Shown here piece after piece: positions 25,057 to 33,840 of a DNA stretch of 64,000 bases. Every line of letters starts with the position of its first letter. The stretch's first letter is position 1. Source of the DNA: Candidatus Poribacteria bacterium (lineage in GTDB: Bacteria > Poribacteria > WGA-4E > WGA-3G); NCBI GenBank assembly GCA_022819945.1, contig JAJEGI010000137.1, forward strand, positions 1-64,000. Reading direction: 5' to 3'. The notes under the pieces were generated by a model. The model searched no databases and was not told where the DNA came from. It saw nothing but the letters and a program-made list of their open reading frames with translations. The translations under genes and the position numbers were made by a program.

Positions 25057-26121
25057 ATGAACGATATTTCCTCTGGAAAATTGCGAGGTATCATGAAGCT
25101 CGCCGATGCCAATGGTCGCTTTAAAATGATGGCGATTGACCAACGCGGCTCCATGGTACAAGCACTCGCAGATGCGCTTAACAAGGACAAAACAGATGTC
25201 CAATATGAAGATGTCGCTGCACTTAAAACTTTGATTACTCGAGTCCTATCTCCAAACGCCACAGCAGTTCTTACCGACCCGATTTACGGGCACCCCTACT
25301 CTATCACCGAAATCCCAAGGGATGTTGCACTACTGCTGGCTTATGAAGAATCCGGTTATGTCAGCGAAGGTGTCGCGGAGAACGAACGCCTCTCCAATCC
25401 GATCGAAAACTGGACGATCGCGAAGGCACAACGTGCTGGCGCGGATGCCATTAAACTCCTTGCTTACTACCATCCCGATGCCTCCGCGGAAACCCTCAAG
25501 CATCAGCAAGCCTTTGTCCGTCATGTGGGTGATGAATGTGAAAAACAGGATCTACCCTTTCTCTTGGAATTGGTGAGTTACGCACTTGAAGGTACGGCGA
25601 AGAGTGTCGGGTTCGCTAAGCAGAAACCGGATCTCGTTATTAGGAGTGTTCAGGAATTCACGGATCCAAGTTACAAAGTTGACATCCTGAAATTAGAATT
25701 CCCTGCCGACTTGAAGTACACAGCGGATTATCAAGATGCAAGCTTTTATGCTGGTGAATCGGCGTATGAACTCGCTGAAGTGAAGGAAGTCTGCCAGAGA
25801 TTGGATGAAGTTTCAACCTTGCCGTGGGTGATTTTAAGCGCGGGTGTAGATATTGAGGAATTTATTGAGAATGTTAATCTCGCAGCGGGGGCGGGTGCCA
25901 GTGGTTTCCTCTGTGGACGCGCGATCTGGAAGGACGCTGTTCAATACTACCCGGATACTGATGCGGTTAATAAGTTCCTTGAAAACGAGGCGACGACGAA
26001 CTTCAATAACGCGAATGCCGCAGCGGAGAACGCACTCCCCTGGTTTGAACATCGCCAATTCGGTAGTGCCAAAAACGTTCAGATTGCCAAACAGTCCGCA
26101 ACATGGTATCAAGATTATTAG
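25057..26121 (+). CDS. lacD: Tagatose-1,6-bisphosphate aldolase family protein (LacD-like)
   Basis: 354 residues; AAGGAG before ATG 25057. Class I aldolase of the LacD/DeoC-type group: FKMMAIDQRGSM near the N-terminus, TDPIYGHPY, AGADAIKLLAYYHP, FLLELVSY, and the Schiff-base lysine in VDILKLEFP, followed by WVILSAGVD and GASGFLCGRAIW at the phosphate site. It cleaves tagatose-1,6-bisphosphate (or a similar ketose bisphosphate) to DHAP and glyceraldehyde-3-phosphate in the cytosol. No lac/tagatose genes are adjacent, so the true sugar substrate is open; in related organisms such enzymes often serve sulfoquinovose or other sugar routes. Confidence 0.85.
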   Translation: MNDISSGKLRGIMKLADANGRFKMMAIDQRGSMVQALADALNKDKTDVQYEDVAALKTLITRVLSPNATAVLTDPIYGHPYSITEIPRDVALLLAYEESGYVSEGVAENERLSNPIENWTIAKAQRAGADAIKLLAYYHPDASAETLKHQQAFVRHVGDECEKQDLPFLLELVSYALEGTAKSVGFAKQKPDLVIRSVQEFTDPSYKVDILKLEFPADLKYTADYQDASFYAGESAYELAEVKEVCQRLDEVSTLPWVILSAGVDIEEFIENVNLAAGAGASGFLCGRAIWKDAVQYYPDTDAVNKFLENEATTNFNNANAAAENALPWFEHRQFGSAKNVQIAKQSATWYQDY

Positions 26122-26151
26122 GTTGGAACGGGTTGGCGAACGCAGAAATAG

Positions 26152-26628
26152 TTATTGATTGATAACTGCATTGTTGATTTTCTCAAGGATCATTTGGGCG
26201 ATGCGGAGGGTCGTTTCTTCGGAAACTCGCCCTCCAATTTCCGCGACCAGCACAACGACGGTCTGTTGAACGAACAGAAAATTCGCACCAGCCTGCCAAA
26301 CCACATCTCCCAGTCCATGTTCATTATTCAGCGGGGGTTGATAAATGGAATCATATCCGCCAAATTTTAGCACCGTCTTTGCTGAGAGTCGGAATCTACC
26401 TTCATCCGCTGCTGTACATGCTTCGTCGTGCGACTCGAAAAACCAGTAATGAATGGCAACTTGCTGTGATGCCGAGTTATTCAACCACCATCTGTCGCGC
26501 CAACCGAATTGCGCTATAGGTAGCTTTGGGGATGTTGGAGAATAGAGTTCTTGGGCGGAAGCATGGCGCGCCGCTAAATCCTTCAGATCGTCAGCTGTGA
26601 GTTGAATTGATTCAAACGTAAGTTCCAT
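26152..26628 (-). CDS. Hypothetical protein, 158 aa
   Basis: A soluble alpha/beta protein with no signal peptide or membrane helix. Visible parts are an N-terminal helix (LTADDLKDLAARHA), a strand-rich middle (QVAIHYWFFESHDEA, VLKFGGYDSIY), a second strand (GANFLFVQQTVVVLVAEIGG) and a final helix (IAQMILEKINNAV). The pattern of an Ala-rich surface helix between two strand pairs recalls small ferredoxin-like (alpha/beta sandwich) domains. I do not recognise the family. There is no convincing Shine-Dalgarno sequence before ATG 26628. It converges with the aldolase gene; 30 bp separate the stops. Confidence 0.6.
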   Translation of the reverse strand: MELTFESIQLTADDLKDLAARHASAQELYSPTSPKLPIAQFGWRDRWWLNNSASQQVAIHYWFFESHDEACTAADEGRFRLSAKTVLKFGGYDSIYQPPLNNEHGLGDVVWQAGANFLFVQQTVVVLVAEIGGRVSEETTLRIAQMILEKINNAVINQ

Positions 26629-26782
26629 AAAGATATAATAACATCTCTGAAGCGTAATTTCAAATTAAATTAGGGATAAAAAAATAAAGATTTTCTCAGC
26701 ACAAATCAACTAATAAAATAGCGAAGGTTTTTTCGGCACAAATCCACTAAATGAGTAGTACAAGATTAGAAAGAGGTCTGAT

Positions 26783-27649
26783 ATGTTGTATCGCGTTAGG
26801 GGTATGCTCATTTTAGCGGGCCTCACTGTTTTGTTCACAGGATGTGATTACCTTGATGGATATAAAGATGAGGATATGCCGATAACAATCGCAGGTCTCG
26901 TGTCTATTTCCAATGATAGACCTGCTGAAGTAGTGATTGGCGCGTTCGGATATAATAATGATACATGTGTAAATAGTGAGGGGAAAGTATCTGCCAATCG
27001 GGATGGGAATAAAATCCATCTAACAGGAAAGATGGAAATACCTCTTGGTCCGGGGGGTTGTGGAGACGCAATAACGGATGTGTATAGCGAGGTTACTGTG
27101 AAGAACCTTGAAGTGGGTGAATACATAATTGAGGGTGATTTCTTACATAAAGAATATAAGGATAATTACGAAGTAGGACGGTTTCGCATTGAGTCGGATG
27201 CCGCGTATATGGAAGTTGAACCTATCAAAATGTATTCTAAAGCGTATTCTAAACCACCCACCGAATTAGATGTTATTCTTTCTCCGATAGTTCCTGACGA
27301 TGGCGAGTTTGAGGACACTTCTTATCATGTTAAAATTGTTGTTGATATAGTAAAACTCTATATTGATAACTCATATTTACTCGATGAATACAAAGACCCT
27401 TGTTATGAACCTATCTACAAGCCAGACATAGAACGCACGGGGGATGTTATCAACCTTAATATATGGCGTCTGGTGTCAACTATTGACTCCGGTTGTACTT
27501 TAGAGATGCGTTTGGGGGCGGATGGATTGACTCCATGGTATGGTTCTATGAAGGCTGAAGTAGACATTGGGGTGTTCTCTCCGGGGTTGTATACTGTGTT
27601 CATCAAGGGTGAGGAATTTTATTTTCATGTGCCGCAGCCTATTGATTAA
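26783..27649 (+). CDS. Hypothetical lipoprotein with two similar halves, 288 aa
   Basis: Lipobox LFTGC at about residue 21, then an acidic linker (DYLDGYKDEDMP). The mature protein appears to contain two related beta domains. Half one includes DTCVNSEGKVS, GPGGCGD and VGEYIIEGDF; half two includes DPCYEPIYKPD, DSGCTLEMRL and PGLYTVFIKGEEF. Each has two cysteines in matching places, suggesting a disulfide per domain. I do not recognise the family and would call it a periplasmic or surface lipoprotein of unknown role. An AT-rich spacer of about 130 bp precedes it; GAAAGAGG supports ATG 26783. Confidence 0.65.
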   Translation: MLYRVRGMLILAGLTVLFTGCDYLDGYKDEDMPITIAGLVSISNDRPAEVVIGAFGYNNDTCVNSEGKVSANRDGNKIHLTGKMEIPLGPGGCGDAITDVYSEVTVKNLEVGEYIIEGDFLHKEYKDNYEVGRFRIESDAAYMEVEPIKMYSKAYSKPPTELDVILSPIVPDDGEFEDTSYHVKIVVDIVKLYIDNSYLLDEYKDPCYEPIYKPDIERTGDVINLNIWRLVSTIDSGCTLEMRLGADGLTPWYGSMKAEVDIGVFSPGLYTVFIKGEEFYFHVPQPID

Positions 27650-27754
27650 TATGGAAACCACACTTGAATTTTTGTTATCGAACTCACAGCGTTAATACTA
27701 AAAAATAATAAAACCAATAAAATTGTTGAGGCATCTTACAGTCCCGCAAGAAAT

Positions 27755-28957
27755 ATGAGAATATTAGCACGATATATACTCAAAGAATTTTTGCCACCTT
27801 TCATAATAGCACTTATCTGTTTCACCCTCATGCTCATCTTCAATGACCTGTTTCGGTTGACGAAACTCTTTGTACAGAAGGGCGTGAGTCCACTCTATCT
27901 CGTCGAGCTGCTGATCTATGTGATGCCAGCAACGGTTGTGTTATCTCTGCCGATGGCGATGTTAGTGGCTATTCTGCTTGCACTTGGAAGGCTCTCTACA
28001 GATAACGAGATCGTTGCAATGAAGGCGCACGGCATCGCTTTCCATCAACTCATGCTACCGCTTTTAGCGGTTGCTGTGGTGTTGAGTGCTGTTGATCTTA
28101 TGTTGATAGATTATGCCCTGCCTCGGGCAAACCGTGCTTACGCTTCCCTCCAACGCGATATCCGCAGGCACAAACCCGCTTTCGTTTTAGAAGAAGCTAC
28201 CGTCATGAAAGAGTTGGAAAGTGAAGGTAAACTCTGGATGTACGAATCTACGGACGCAAAAAGCGGGCGTATGCAGAACGTCAAAATCTGGGATAATATC
28301 TGGAGCGGACGGCCACGGTTCAGCCAGGCACAAGAAGCGATCCTCGGTTTTGAAGGCGGGAGAGCGATGCTCACGCTTTACAACGGACTCACTTACGAGC
28401 CGGAAACCCGTAGTTTAGACGACTTTCGTGTGACGAAATTTCAGCAACAACAACTTGCACTTCAGTTAACCGAAGATCTCGAACGCAGTGCATTTCAGAA
28501 TCAGAACGCACGTTCAATGCGTATTTCGGAACTCAAAACATTTATCGGGACATTGAGATCCGCTTTACCGGACAGTAAAAACCCCGACTACACGCTTCTG
28601 AAAATTCGATCCGCCGAGGTCGAATACTACAAAAAATTTTCTATCCCTTTTGCATGCTTTGCCCTCGGAATAATAGGGGTCCCACTCGGATTGATGGTGA
28701 AACAAGGCGGTAAAATGCTCGGTTTCGGAATTGGATTAGCCGTAATTGTGGCCTACTACTTGCTGCTCCAAGTTGGACAAAACACCGGTCTGAATGGGGT
28801 GTTACCGCCAGCCCTTGCGATGTGGTTACCTAATATCATAATTGGTGTATTTGGAATCGGCTTCAGCTTCTGGATAATCGCCGAAGGGAAAATTCGAGCT
28901 TGGTTCGACCGCGATAATCAAGTGTCCCTTGTCGTTAGTCGAAAAGCCGAATCTTAA
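27755..28957 (+). CDS. lptF: LPS export permease LptF
   Basis: 400 residues of the YjgP/YjgQ (LptF/LptG) family: N-terminal RILARYILKEFLPPF with the first helix, LLALGRLSTDNEIVAMKAHGI in the conserved coupling region, a periplasmic beta-jellyroll part (about 150-290), and a C-terminal helix trio with SIPFACFALGIIGVPLGLM. With LptG and the ATPase LptB it extracts lipopolysaccharide from the inner membrane. It is followed 77 bp later by lptG. Assignment of F versus G follows gene order and the YILKEFLPPF start. The presence of this pair indicates a diderm cell with LPS-like lipids. Confidence 0.88.
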   Translation: MRILARYILKEFLPPFIIALICFTLMLIFNDLFRLTKLFVQKGVSPLYLVELLIYVMPATVVLSLPMAMLVAILLALGRLSTDNEIVAMKAHGIAFHQLMLPLLAVAVVLSAVDLMLIDYALPRANRAYASLQRDIRRHKPAFVLEEATVMKELESEGKLWMYESTDAKSGRMQNVKIWDNIWSGRPRFSQAQEAILGFEGGRAMLTLYNGLTYEPETRSLDDFRVTKFQQQQLALQLTEDLERSAFQNQNARSMRISELKTFIGTLRSALPDSKNPDYTLLKIRSAEVEYYKKFSIPFACFALGIIGVPLGLMVKQGGKMLGFGIGLAVIVAYYLLLQVGQNTGLNGVLPPALAMWLPNIIIGVFGIGFSFWIIAEGKIRAWFDRDNQVSLVVSRKAES

Positions 28958-29034
28958 TCGCGGCAGCGCATCGTAGGCAATCAAGTTGCCGACCTCACTA
29001 AATTTTAGAAATATCTGATCATAGGATACACGCC

Positions 29035-30096
29035 TTGAACATTCTTGACCGGTACCTGCTTCGCGAATACCTCAAAGCCTTTGTTGTCGGACTCTTGTTC
29101 TTTATTGCCCTGATTATCATCGTCCGTCTGTTAGATTACGATCTTAAGAAATTTGAGGATGATATTTCTTACACCACCGCTGCCAAGATCGTCTTGTATC
29201 AAGCCCCGCGTCGGATTATGGAAATGGTACCGATTGCTGGTTTTGTCGCCGTCTTTTTTACGCTTGGACGGATGGTGAGGAGCAACGAGTTCACAGCTAT
29301 GAAAGCAGGCGGTATCAGCGTTTACCGACTCCTTGCACCTATTTTAATTGTTACGCTCCTTATTTGTGGGCTCTTCGCTGTCTTTTACAATCGGGTTGCT
29401 TCCCCCGCTTTTCACGAAGCGCATCTTCTGCAAAATAAGGTCAGACCCCGACGCGGTAGGAACGTTGTTTTTAAAGGCAAAGATAACCGTATCTTTTACT
29501 CCCAGCGGATTGTTTTGGATGATAAGGAAATCAAACAGTTGACGATTTATGAATATGATCCAGAAAGTCGGCTTGAGCAGATAACTTTCGCGAAATCAGC
29601 GACTTGGACACCGACCGAGTGGAAACTCACCGATGGATTCATTCGCCACTTTGAGCGAGGCGTTGAGGTCGATTATGAAACTTTCGACACGCATGTTATT
29701 GAACGCCACGAAGATCCTGTCCGTTTTATCGGAAGTGAAAAGGATCCGAGGGCAATGACAATCAAAGAGCTTCGAGAGCAGATCGCTTATAAACGTGAAG
29801 CCGGTCAGATTTCACGTAAGGAGCAGGTGAAATTGCATCATAAGACAGCTTACCCATTCGCAGCTGTCGTCGTGGTGATGCTCGGCGCACCAATTGCTAT
29901 CCGCTTCGGTAGGGCAGGATTTTTTGCTGGACTGGTCATCGCGTTTTTCCTCTCTTTTATCTATTGGGCACTCTCTTTCGCGACGCTTGAAGGACTCAGT
30001 GAAAACGGTAAACTCCACCCGTTTCTCGCCTGTTGGGGCGCGAACATTCTCTACGCTACCGTCGGGAGCATCATGATCTGGCGTACACCGAAATAG
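29035..30096 (+). CDS. lptG: LPS export permease LptG
   Basis: 353 residues starting at TTG 29035 with AGGA nine bases upstream. Family motifs: LDRYLLREYLKAFVVGLLFF, FTLGRMVRSNEFTAMKAGGIS, the jellyroll middle (VVFKGKDNRIFYSQ, then FIRHFERG), and the C-terminal helices AYPFAAVVVVMLGAPIAIRFG. It is the partner permease of LptF in the LptB2FG exporter. lptB, lptA and lptC are not in the window. The TTG start may keep its level low relative to lptF. Confidence 0.88.
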   Translation: MNILDRYLLREYLKAFVVGLLFFIALIIIVRLLDYDLKKFEDDISYTTAAKIVLYQAPRRIMEMVPIAGFVAVFFTLGRMVRSNEFTAMKAGGISVYRLLAPILIVTLLICGLFAVFYNRVASPAFHEAHLLQNKVRPRRGRNVVFKGKDNRIFYSQRIVLDDKEIKQLTIYEYDPESRLEQITFAKSATWTPTEWKLTDGFIRHFERGVEVDYETFDTHVIERHEDPVRFIGSEKDPRAMTIKELREQIAYKREAGQISRKEQVKLHHKTAYPFAAVVVVMLGAPIAIRFGRAGFFAGLVIAFFLSFIYWALSFATLEGLSENGKLHPFLACWGANILYATVGSIMIWRTPK

Positions 30097-30142
30097 AATC
30101 AGTGTCCTTAGCCAAGATACGCGCCTTCGCGTTGCAGGAAAC

Positions 30143-30715
30143 ATGATCTCCTCAAAAATTGGTAACTTCTTCTTCAAAATCCGTAGTTTCACCCCGATCC
30201 CCTTTATCTTTGCCCTGCTCTATTTCGCAAAACCTGTGTGGCACACAGTAGCGGTTGGTGTGCCGTTTATTGTTATCGGTGAATTGCTTCGGATATGGGC
30301 AGTTGGATATGCCGGTGCCTCCACCCGTGCAAGGACTCTCGGCGCTGCCCGCGACCTCGTCACTACCGGTCCCTATGGATACGTCCGTAACCCGCTCTAT
30401 CTCGGTAACTTTCTACTCAGCCTCGGTGTCTGCCTTGTCGCAAATGTCTATTGGCTGGTCGCAGTACTGATTATCGGCTATTTCTGCCAATATCTCCCCA
30501 TTATTGCCCTGGAAGAAGCGTATCTATTAGAATCCTGTGGTTCAGCATATCGGGCATACCGAGGACAGGTGCCTCGTTTCCTTCCTCAATTCCGTCCCTA
30601 CCGCGATCCATCTACCCACGATTTTTCTTTTGCACGCGCCATAAAAAGTGAAAAACGCACCTTGACAGCGATTATCTGCGTCGTCGGATTGATTTTCGCA
30701 AGACAGGTTGTATAA
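30143..30715 (+). CDS. Isoprenylcysteine carboxyl methyltransferase (ICMT)-like membrane protein
   Basis: 190 residues with about four to five membrane helices. The conserved C-terminal SAM-binding segment of the ICMT/PEMT family is present: DLVTTGPYGYVRNPLYLGNFL followed by LEEAYLLESCGSAYRAYRGQVPRF in two parts. AGGA before ATG 30143 supports the start. In bacteria these enzymes methylate lipids or small isoprenoid/quinone-like acceptors rather than prenylated proteins. It lies 46 bp after lptG in the same direction, so a link with envelope lipid metabolism is plausible but inferred. Confidence 0.8.
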   Translation: MISSKIGNFFFKIRSFTPIPFIFALLYFAKPVWHTVAVGVPFIVIGELLRIWAVGYAGASTRARTLGAARDLVTTGPYGYVRNPLYLGNFLLSLGVCLVANVYWLVAVLIIGYFCQYLPIIALEEAYLLESCGSAYRAYRGQVPRFLPQFRPYRDPSTHDFSFARAIKSEKRTLTAIICVVGLIFARQVV

Positions 30716-30827
30716 ATACCTCTGCAAAGTTCGCAATTTTCCTTTCAAGTCATTGTCCGATGGTGTATAATATAAAAAGTGAATCATTTCAAACCCACAA
30801 CTTTTAGAAACAAAGGGAGATGACTTC

Positions 30828-31517
30828 ATGAAAAACGTATTTTTTCCTCTCATGATTCCATCTGTCCTCCTGATATTACTAATTTTACCTGTCAATCTCG
30901 CATCGGCGCGCTCGTTCAACAACGATTTCGAGACAGGTGATCTTACCGATTGGGAAAAAGATGGAGAGGCATTCGATTTCCAACCTACTTGGGGCGATAA
31001 TCCAACCGCACGGAACCGCGGGCAGCCCTCGCAACATCAGGGTGATTGGTGGTTAGGGTTGTATGAAAAATACCAAGGTCCAGATATAGGAAAGAAAGAG
31101 GGGCAAAATCCAGGTCAAACGCAAGGCGACGGACCGCAAGGCACGCTAACCTCCATTGAGTTCACAATCATTGGCGAAACAATGAATTTCCTTATCGGTG
31201 GTGGAAACCATGCCTGGGATGTAGCACCCGCACCGTGTTGTGTTAACCTCGAAATCAAAGGTAAAGTTGAACGGACAGCGACTGGTAACGCTACTGAAAC
31301 GATGAGTCGTAAAGAGTGGGATGTCTCTGACTTGAAAGGTAAGGTCGCTCGGCTTGTCGTTGTTGATAAAAACAGCGGCGGATGGGGGCACCCGAACTTC
31401 GACGACGTACACCAAGCCGATTCAAAAGGCGAAAATATCCCTTGGGATCGAGTACTCGCTGTTGATGCCCGAGGAAAGTTGGCTGTCACTTGGGCACAGA
31501 TGAAAAAATATTATTAG
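30828..31517 (+). CDS. Secreted jelly-roll-like protein ending in the K-L-x-x-T-W tail
   Basis: 229 residues; AAAGGGAG before ATG 30828. A signal peptide (to about ASARS, residue 28) precedes FNNDFETGDLTDWEKDGEAF, typical of carbohydrate-binding jelly-roll modules attached to GH32-like enzymes and related secreted proteins, and then GDWWLGLYEKY, MNFLIGGGNHAWD and GGWGHPNFDDV. No catalytic domain is present. The last 14 residues, GKLAVTWAQMKKYY, match the ends of the proteins at 60114 and 63153. I infer an exported sugar-binding protein with a shared C-terminal tag. A hairpin terminator follows. Confidence 0.7.
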   Translation: MKNVFFPLMIPSVLLILLILPVNLASARSFNNDFETGDLTDWEKDGEAFDFQPTWGDNPTARNRGQPSQHQGDWWLGLYEKYQGPDIGKKEGQNPGQTQGDGPQGTLTSIEFTIIGETMNFLIGGGNHAWDVAPAPCCVNLEIKGKVERTATGNATETMSRKEWDVSDLKGKVARLVVVDKNSGGWGHPNFDDVHQADSKGENIPWDRVLAVDARGKLAVTWAQMKKYY

Positions 31518-31558
31518 TTCGCAAGTCAGACAGCACTCGTCTTTTGCTATTGTTTAAT

Positions 31559-31580
31559 AGGCGGAGCATGCTCCGCCTTT
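31559..31580. terminator. Hairpin between convergent genes
   Basis: A 20-nt perfect palindrome, AGGCGGAGCA followed by TGCTCCGCCT (31559-31578), then TT. It lies between the stop of the secreted protein gene (31517) and the end of the converging epimerase gene (31590). The T-run is short, so efficiency is uncertain. Confidence 0.55.
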
Positions 31581-31589
31581 ACAATTTAA

Positions 31590-32537
31590 CTATACCTGCG
31601 CCAATCCCGCGCGCTCGCGAAAACGATTAAACGTTTTCAGAATCCCTTGCTCCATTGTGTAGGCAGGCATAAACCCCATCTCTTCAGCAATAGGCGTTGC
31701 ATCATAATCCCATGAGATGCCAAATACACCCGGCTCCAACGTAATCTGTGCCTCCGGCACCAATGTCTTGAGATACGCCACACCTTCCTTAACGGGGCGG
31801 ATACCCCCCTTCACATTGAAGACGCGTGTCTGTGTTGTCGGACAGGTACACGCGAGTACGATTGAACTGGAAACATCTTCTACATATTGCCAATCCACTG
31901 CATCGTCGCCAAATGGACAAACATGCGGTTCACCCATCGCTACCGCTTCGATCATCTGCGTCGTGAACGAACTCATTCCCCGCGTCCTACCGACACCATA
32001 GACTGCCGTAAATCGAAGTCCAATTGAATCAACGCCATAAGCATCGAAATAGTGTGTCGCATATTTTTCATTGAGCGATTTACACGCGCCGTAAATAAAC
32101 TTAGGATAGTGTGGCGCGTCATTGAGGATCTGTTGATGGTTGTAGTCCTCAGGCGCACCAAAAACAGCGACGCTGCTTGCCCAGACAACACGTTTAAGAT
32201 TGAAGATACGCGCCGCTTCCAATATGTTGATCGTGCCTTCGCAGACGATCTTTAACGCTTGCGGTGGATTCGCATTGCACGCCGGTACCTGCCACGAGGC
32301 GAGATGAATCACCCGATCAATTTCATGTTCTTGAACCGTCCGTAAGACGTGCGGTAGGTCCGTAATGTCGCCTTGCACGAAGGTGAACCCTTCAATCTGT
32401 TCGTCCGTGAGTACCATCTTCGGAATGGTCAGGTCGTAAGCAAAATCGTAAACCACTACCTTTTCACCGGCAGCTAACAGGTCGCGGATGACGTAAGTAC
32501 CGATGCACCCCATGCCACCGGTGAGCAGATATGCCAT
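31590..32537 (-). CDS. NAD-dependent epimerase/dehydratase (extended SDR)
   Basis: 315 residues; AGGAG before ATG 32537. Extended short-chain dehydrogenase with N-terminal Rossmann motif TGGMGCIGTYVIRDLL, VIHLASWQVP, catalytic SSVAVFG and Tyr-x-x-x-Lys in IYGACKSLNEKYA, then GLRFTAVYG and YVEDV. The family interconverts nucleotide sugars or oxidises sugars; the exact substrate is not evident. It is the last gene of a minus-strand run (GGT, SDR, Rieske, epimerase), which suggests a catabolic operon. Confidence 0.85.
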   Translation of the reverse strand: MAYLLTGGMGCIGTYVIRDLLAAGEKVVVYDFAYDLTIPKMVLTDEQIEGFTFVQGDITDLPHVLRTVQEHEIDRVIHLASWQVPACNANPPQALKIVCEGTINILEAARIFNLKRVVWASSVAVFGAPEDYNHQQILNDAPHYPKFIYGACKSLNEKYATHYFDAYGVDSIGLRFTAVYGVGRTRGMSSFTTQMIEAVAMGEPHVCPFGDDAVDWQYVEDVSSSIVLACTCPTTQTRVFNVKGGIRPVKEGVAYLKTLVPEAQITLEPGVFGISWDYDATPIAEEMGFMPAYTMEQGILKTFNRFRERAGLAQV

Positions 32538-32555
32538 AATCTTCTTCTCCTCTTA

Positions 32556-32584
32556 AAGGGGCGCGATCACCGAACCGCGCCCTT
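32556..32584 (-). other. GC-rich hairpin between Rieske and epimerase genes
   Basis: AAGGGGCGCG (32556-32565) pairs with CGCGCCCTT (32576-32584) with one bulged G. On the minus strand it precedes TTTAAG and the epimerase ribosome binding site by a few bases, so it could act as a partial terminator or mRNA processing/stability element inside the operon. Confidence 0.4.
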
Positions 32585-32612
32585 CTGGCAAAGTCTATAT
32601 ACCAAACAGTCG

Positions 32613-32939
32613 CTAACGCGTTTCGAGAGGCGTTTCCACATTCACAAAAATATCGTCGCCCTCCACTTTAACAGGATAGGTCGGTAGACTCTCCTCACCG
32701 GGCCATACACATTCACCTGTTGTCACATCAAATTCCCACATGTGGAGTGGACACGTAACACAGTTGTTATCTAAAAAGCCGTAACTCAAAACGCCACCGA
32801 GGTGAGGACAGATATTATTCATGGCATAGTACTCACCTTGGACATTGTAGATACCGATGAAAACGCCGTCAACTTTCACACCGATACATTTACCGGGTTG
32901 AATCTGATCGGTTGTCGCGGCTTTTATAAATTGTGACAT
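32613..32939 (-). CDS. Rieske [2Fe-2S] ferredoxin-like protein
   Basis: 108 residues; GGAG before ATG 32939. Both cluster motifs are intact: CPHLGG (Cys, His) and CPLHMWEFD (Cys, His), in a compact all-beta domain of the NirD/biphenyl-dioxygenase ferredoxin type. It transfers single electrons to an oxygenase or reductase. No terminal oxygenase is next to it, so its partner lies elsewhere or is one of the neighbouring oxidoreductases; this is inference. It is located between an SDR and an epimerase in the same direction. Confidence 0.9.
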   Translation of the reverse strand: MSQFIKAATTDQIQPGKCIGVKVDGVFIGIYNVQGEYYAMNNICPHLGGVLSYGFLDNNCVTCPLHMWEFDVTTGECVWPGEESLPTYPVKVEGDDIFVNVETPLETR

Positions 32940-33037
32940 AATTTCTCCGTTTTTTGTGTCTAATACAAAGCGTAAGATTAAAATCGCAACAGCGTTTTCT
33001 GATGCGATTTTTCATTGATGTCATACCTCTGTGGAGA

Positions 33038-33826
33038 CTATGCATCATCCATCGGGTACAGGCTACATCCGCCATCTACGAGAAGCACTGATCCTGTCAT
33101 ATAATCTGCGGCGGTGCTACATAAAAATAAAAAGGCGTTCGCCACCGAATCAAGCGGTTGCATAACGCCGAGTGGAATTGCTTTTTGCGCACGGGTACGG
33201 TAGGTCGGATCCGTATCCCACTGCTGTTTGGCGAGTCCGACACTAACAATACCGGGGGCGACCGCATTTGCGCGAATCCCTTTATCTGCCAATTCCCGTG
33301 CGAAGGAACGCATGAGCTGCTGCATTGCAGCTTTGCTTGCGTTATAGGGGCCAATCTCGGGCCACGGCACGTCAGCAACCCAAGATGTCGTAAAAATAAG
33401 GTGTCCATTGACACCATCTTCAAGCATAGAACGGGATGCAGCACTGCCGAATAAAAACGCTGTCCGGGCATTGACTGCCATTGTTTCATCCCACTCTTCT
33501 GATCTGTATTCTAACAACGGCTTCGGAATCACCATACCGATATGACACAGTGCAACGTGAATAGGTCCGAACCGCTCGCGCGCAGCACTCACCAACATAT
33601 CGGTTTCATCGGCATCTGTCAAATCCGCTTTGACATAGTTAATTTTTCCGGTGTCAATTCTATTCTGGCTGAGCCGGTCCATCGCTTGTTGATCAGACAA
33701 GATGTCGTTCACCGTTACGTTTGCACCGTGTGCCGTTAATTTTTCGACGATCCCAATCCCGATCGCTCCGCACCCACCGGAGATAACGATGTGTCGTCCG
33801 ATGAGTGCATCGGTACGGAAAGCCAT
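33038..33826 (-). CDS. SDR-family oxidoreductase
   Basis: 262 residues from ATG 33826, with AGGAG eight bases upstream; a TTG at 33832 in the same frame is too close to that site. Classical SDR: SGGCGAIGIGIVEKL (glycine motif in GGCGAIG form), NDILSD, catalytic Ser in FTTSWVAD, Tyr-x-x-x-Lys in PYNASKAAMQQ, NAVAPGIVSVGL and SVLLVDGG. The usual NNAG motif reads CHIG, a notable deviation near the cofactor. Substrate unknown. The GGT gene ends 15 bp upstream, so the two are likely co-transcribed. Confidence 0.85.
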   Translation of the reverse strand: MAFRTDALIGRHIVISGGCGAIGIGIVEKLTAHGANVTVNDILSDQQAMDRLSQNRIDTGKINYVKADLTDADETDMLVSAARERFGPIHVALCHIGMVIPKPLLEYRSEEWDETMAVNARTAFLFGSAASRSMLEDGVNGHLIFTTSWVADVPWPEIGPYNASKAAMQQLMRSFARELADKGIRANAVAPGIVSVGLAKQQWDTDPTYRTRAQKAIPLGVMQPLDSVANAFLFLCSTAADYMTGSVLLVDGGCSLYPMDDA

Positions 33827-33840
33827 TCTCAAATCTCCTG

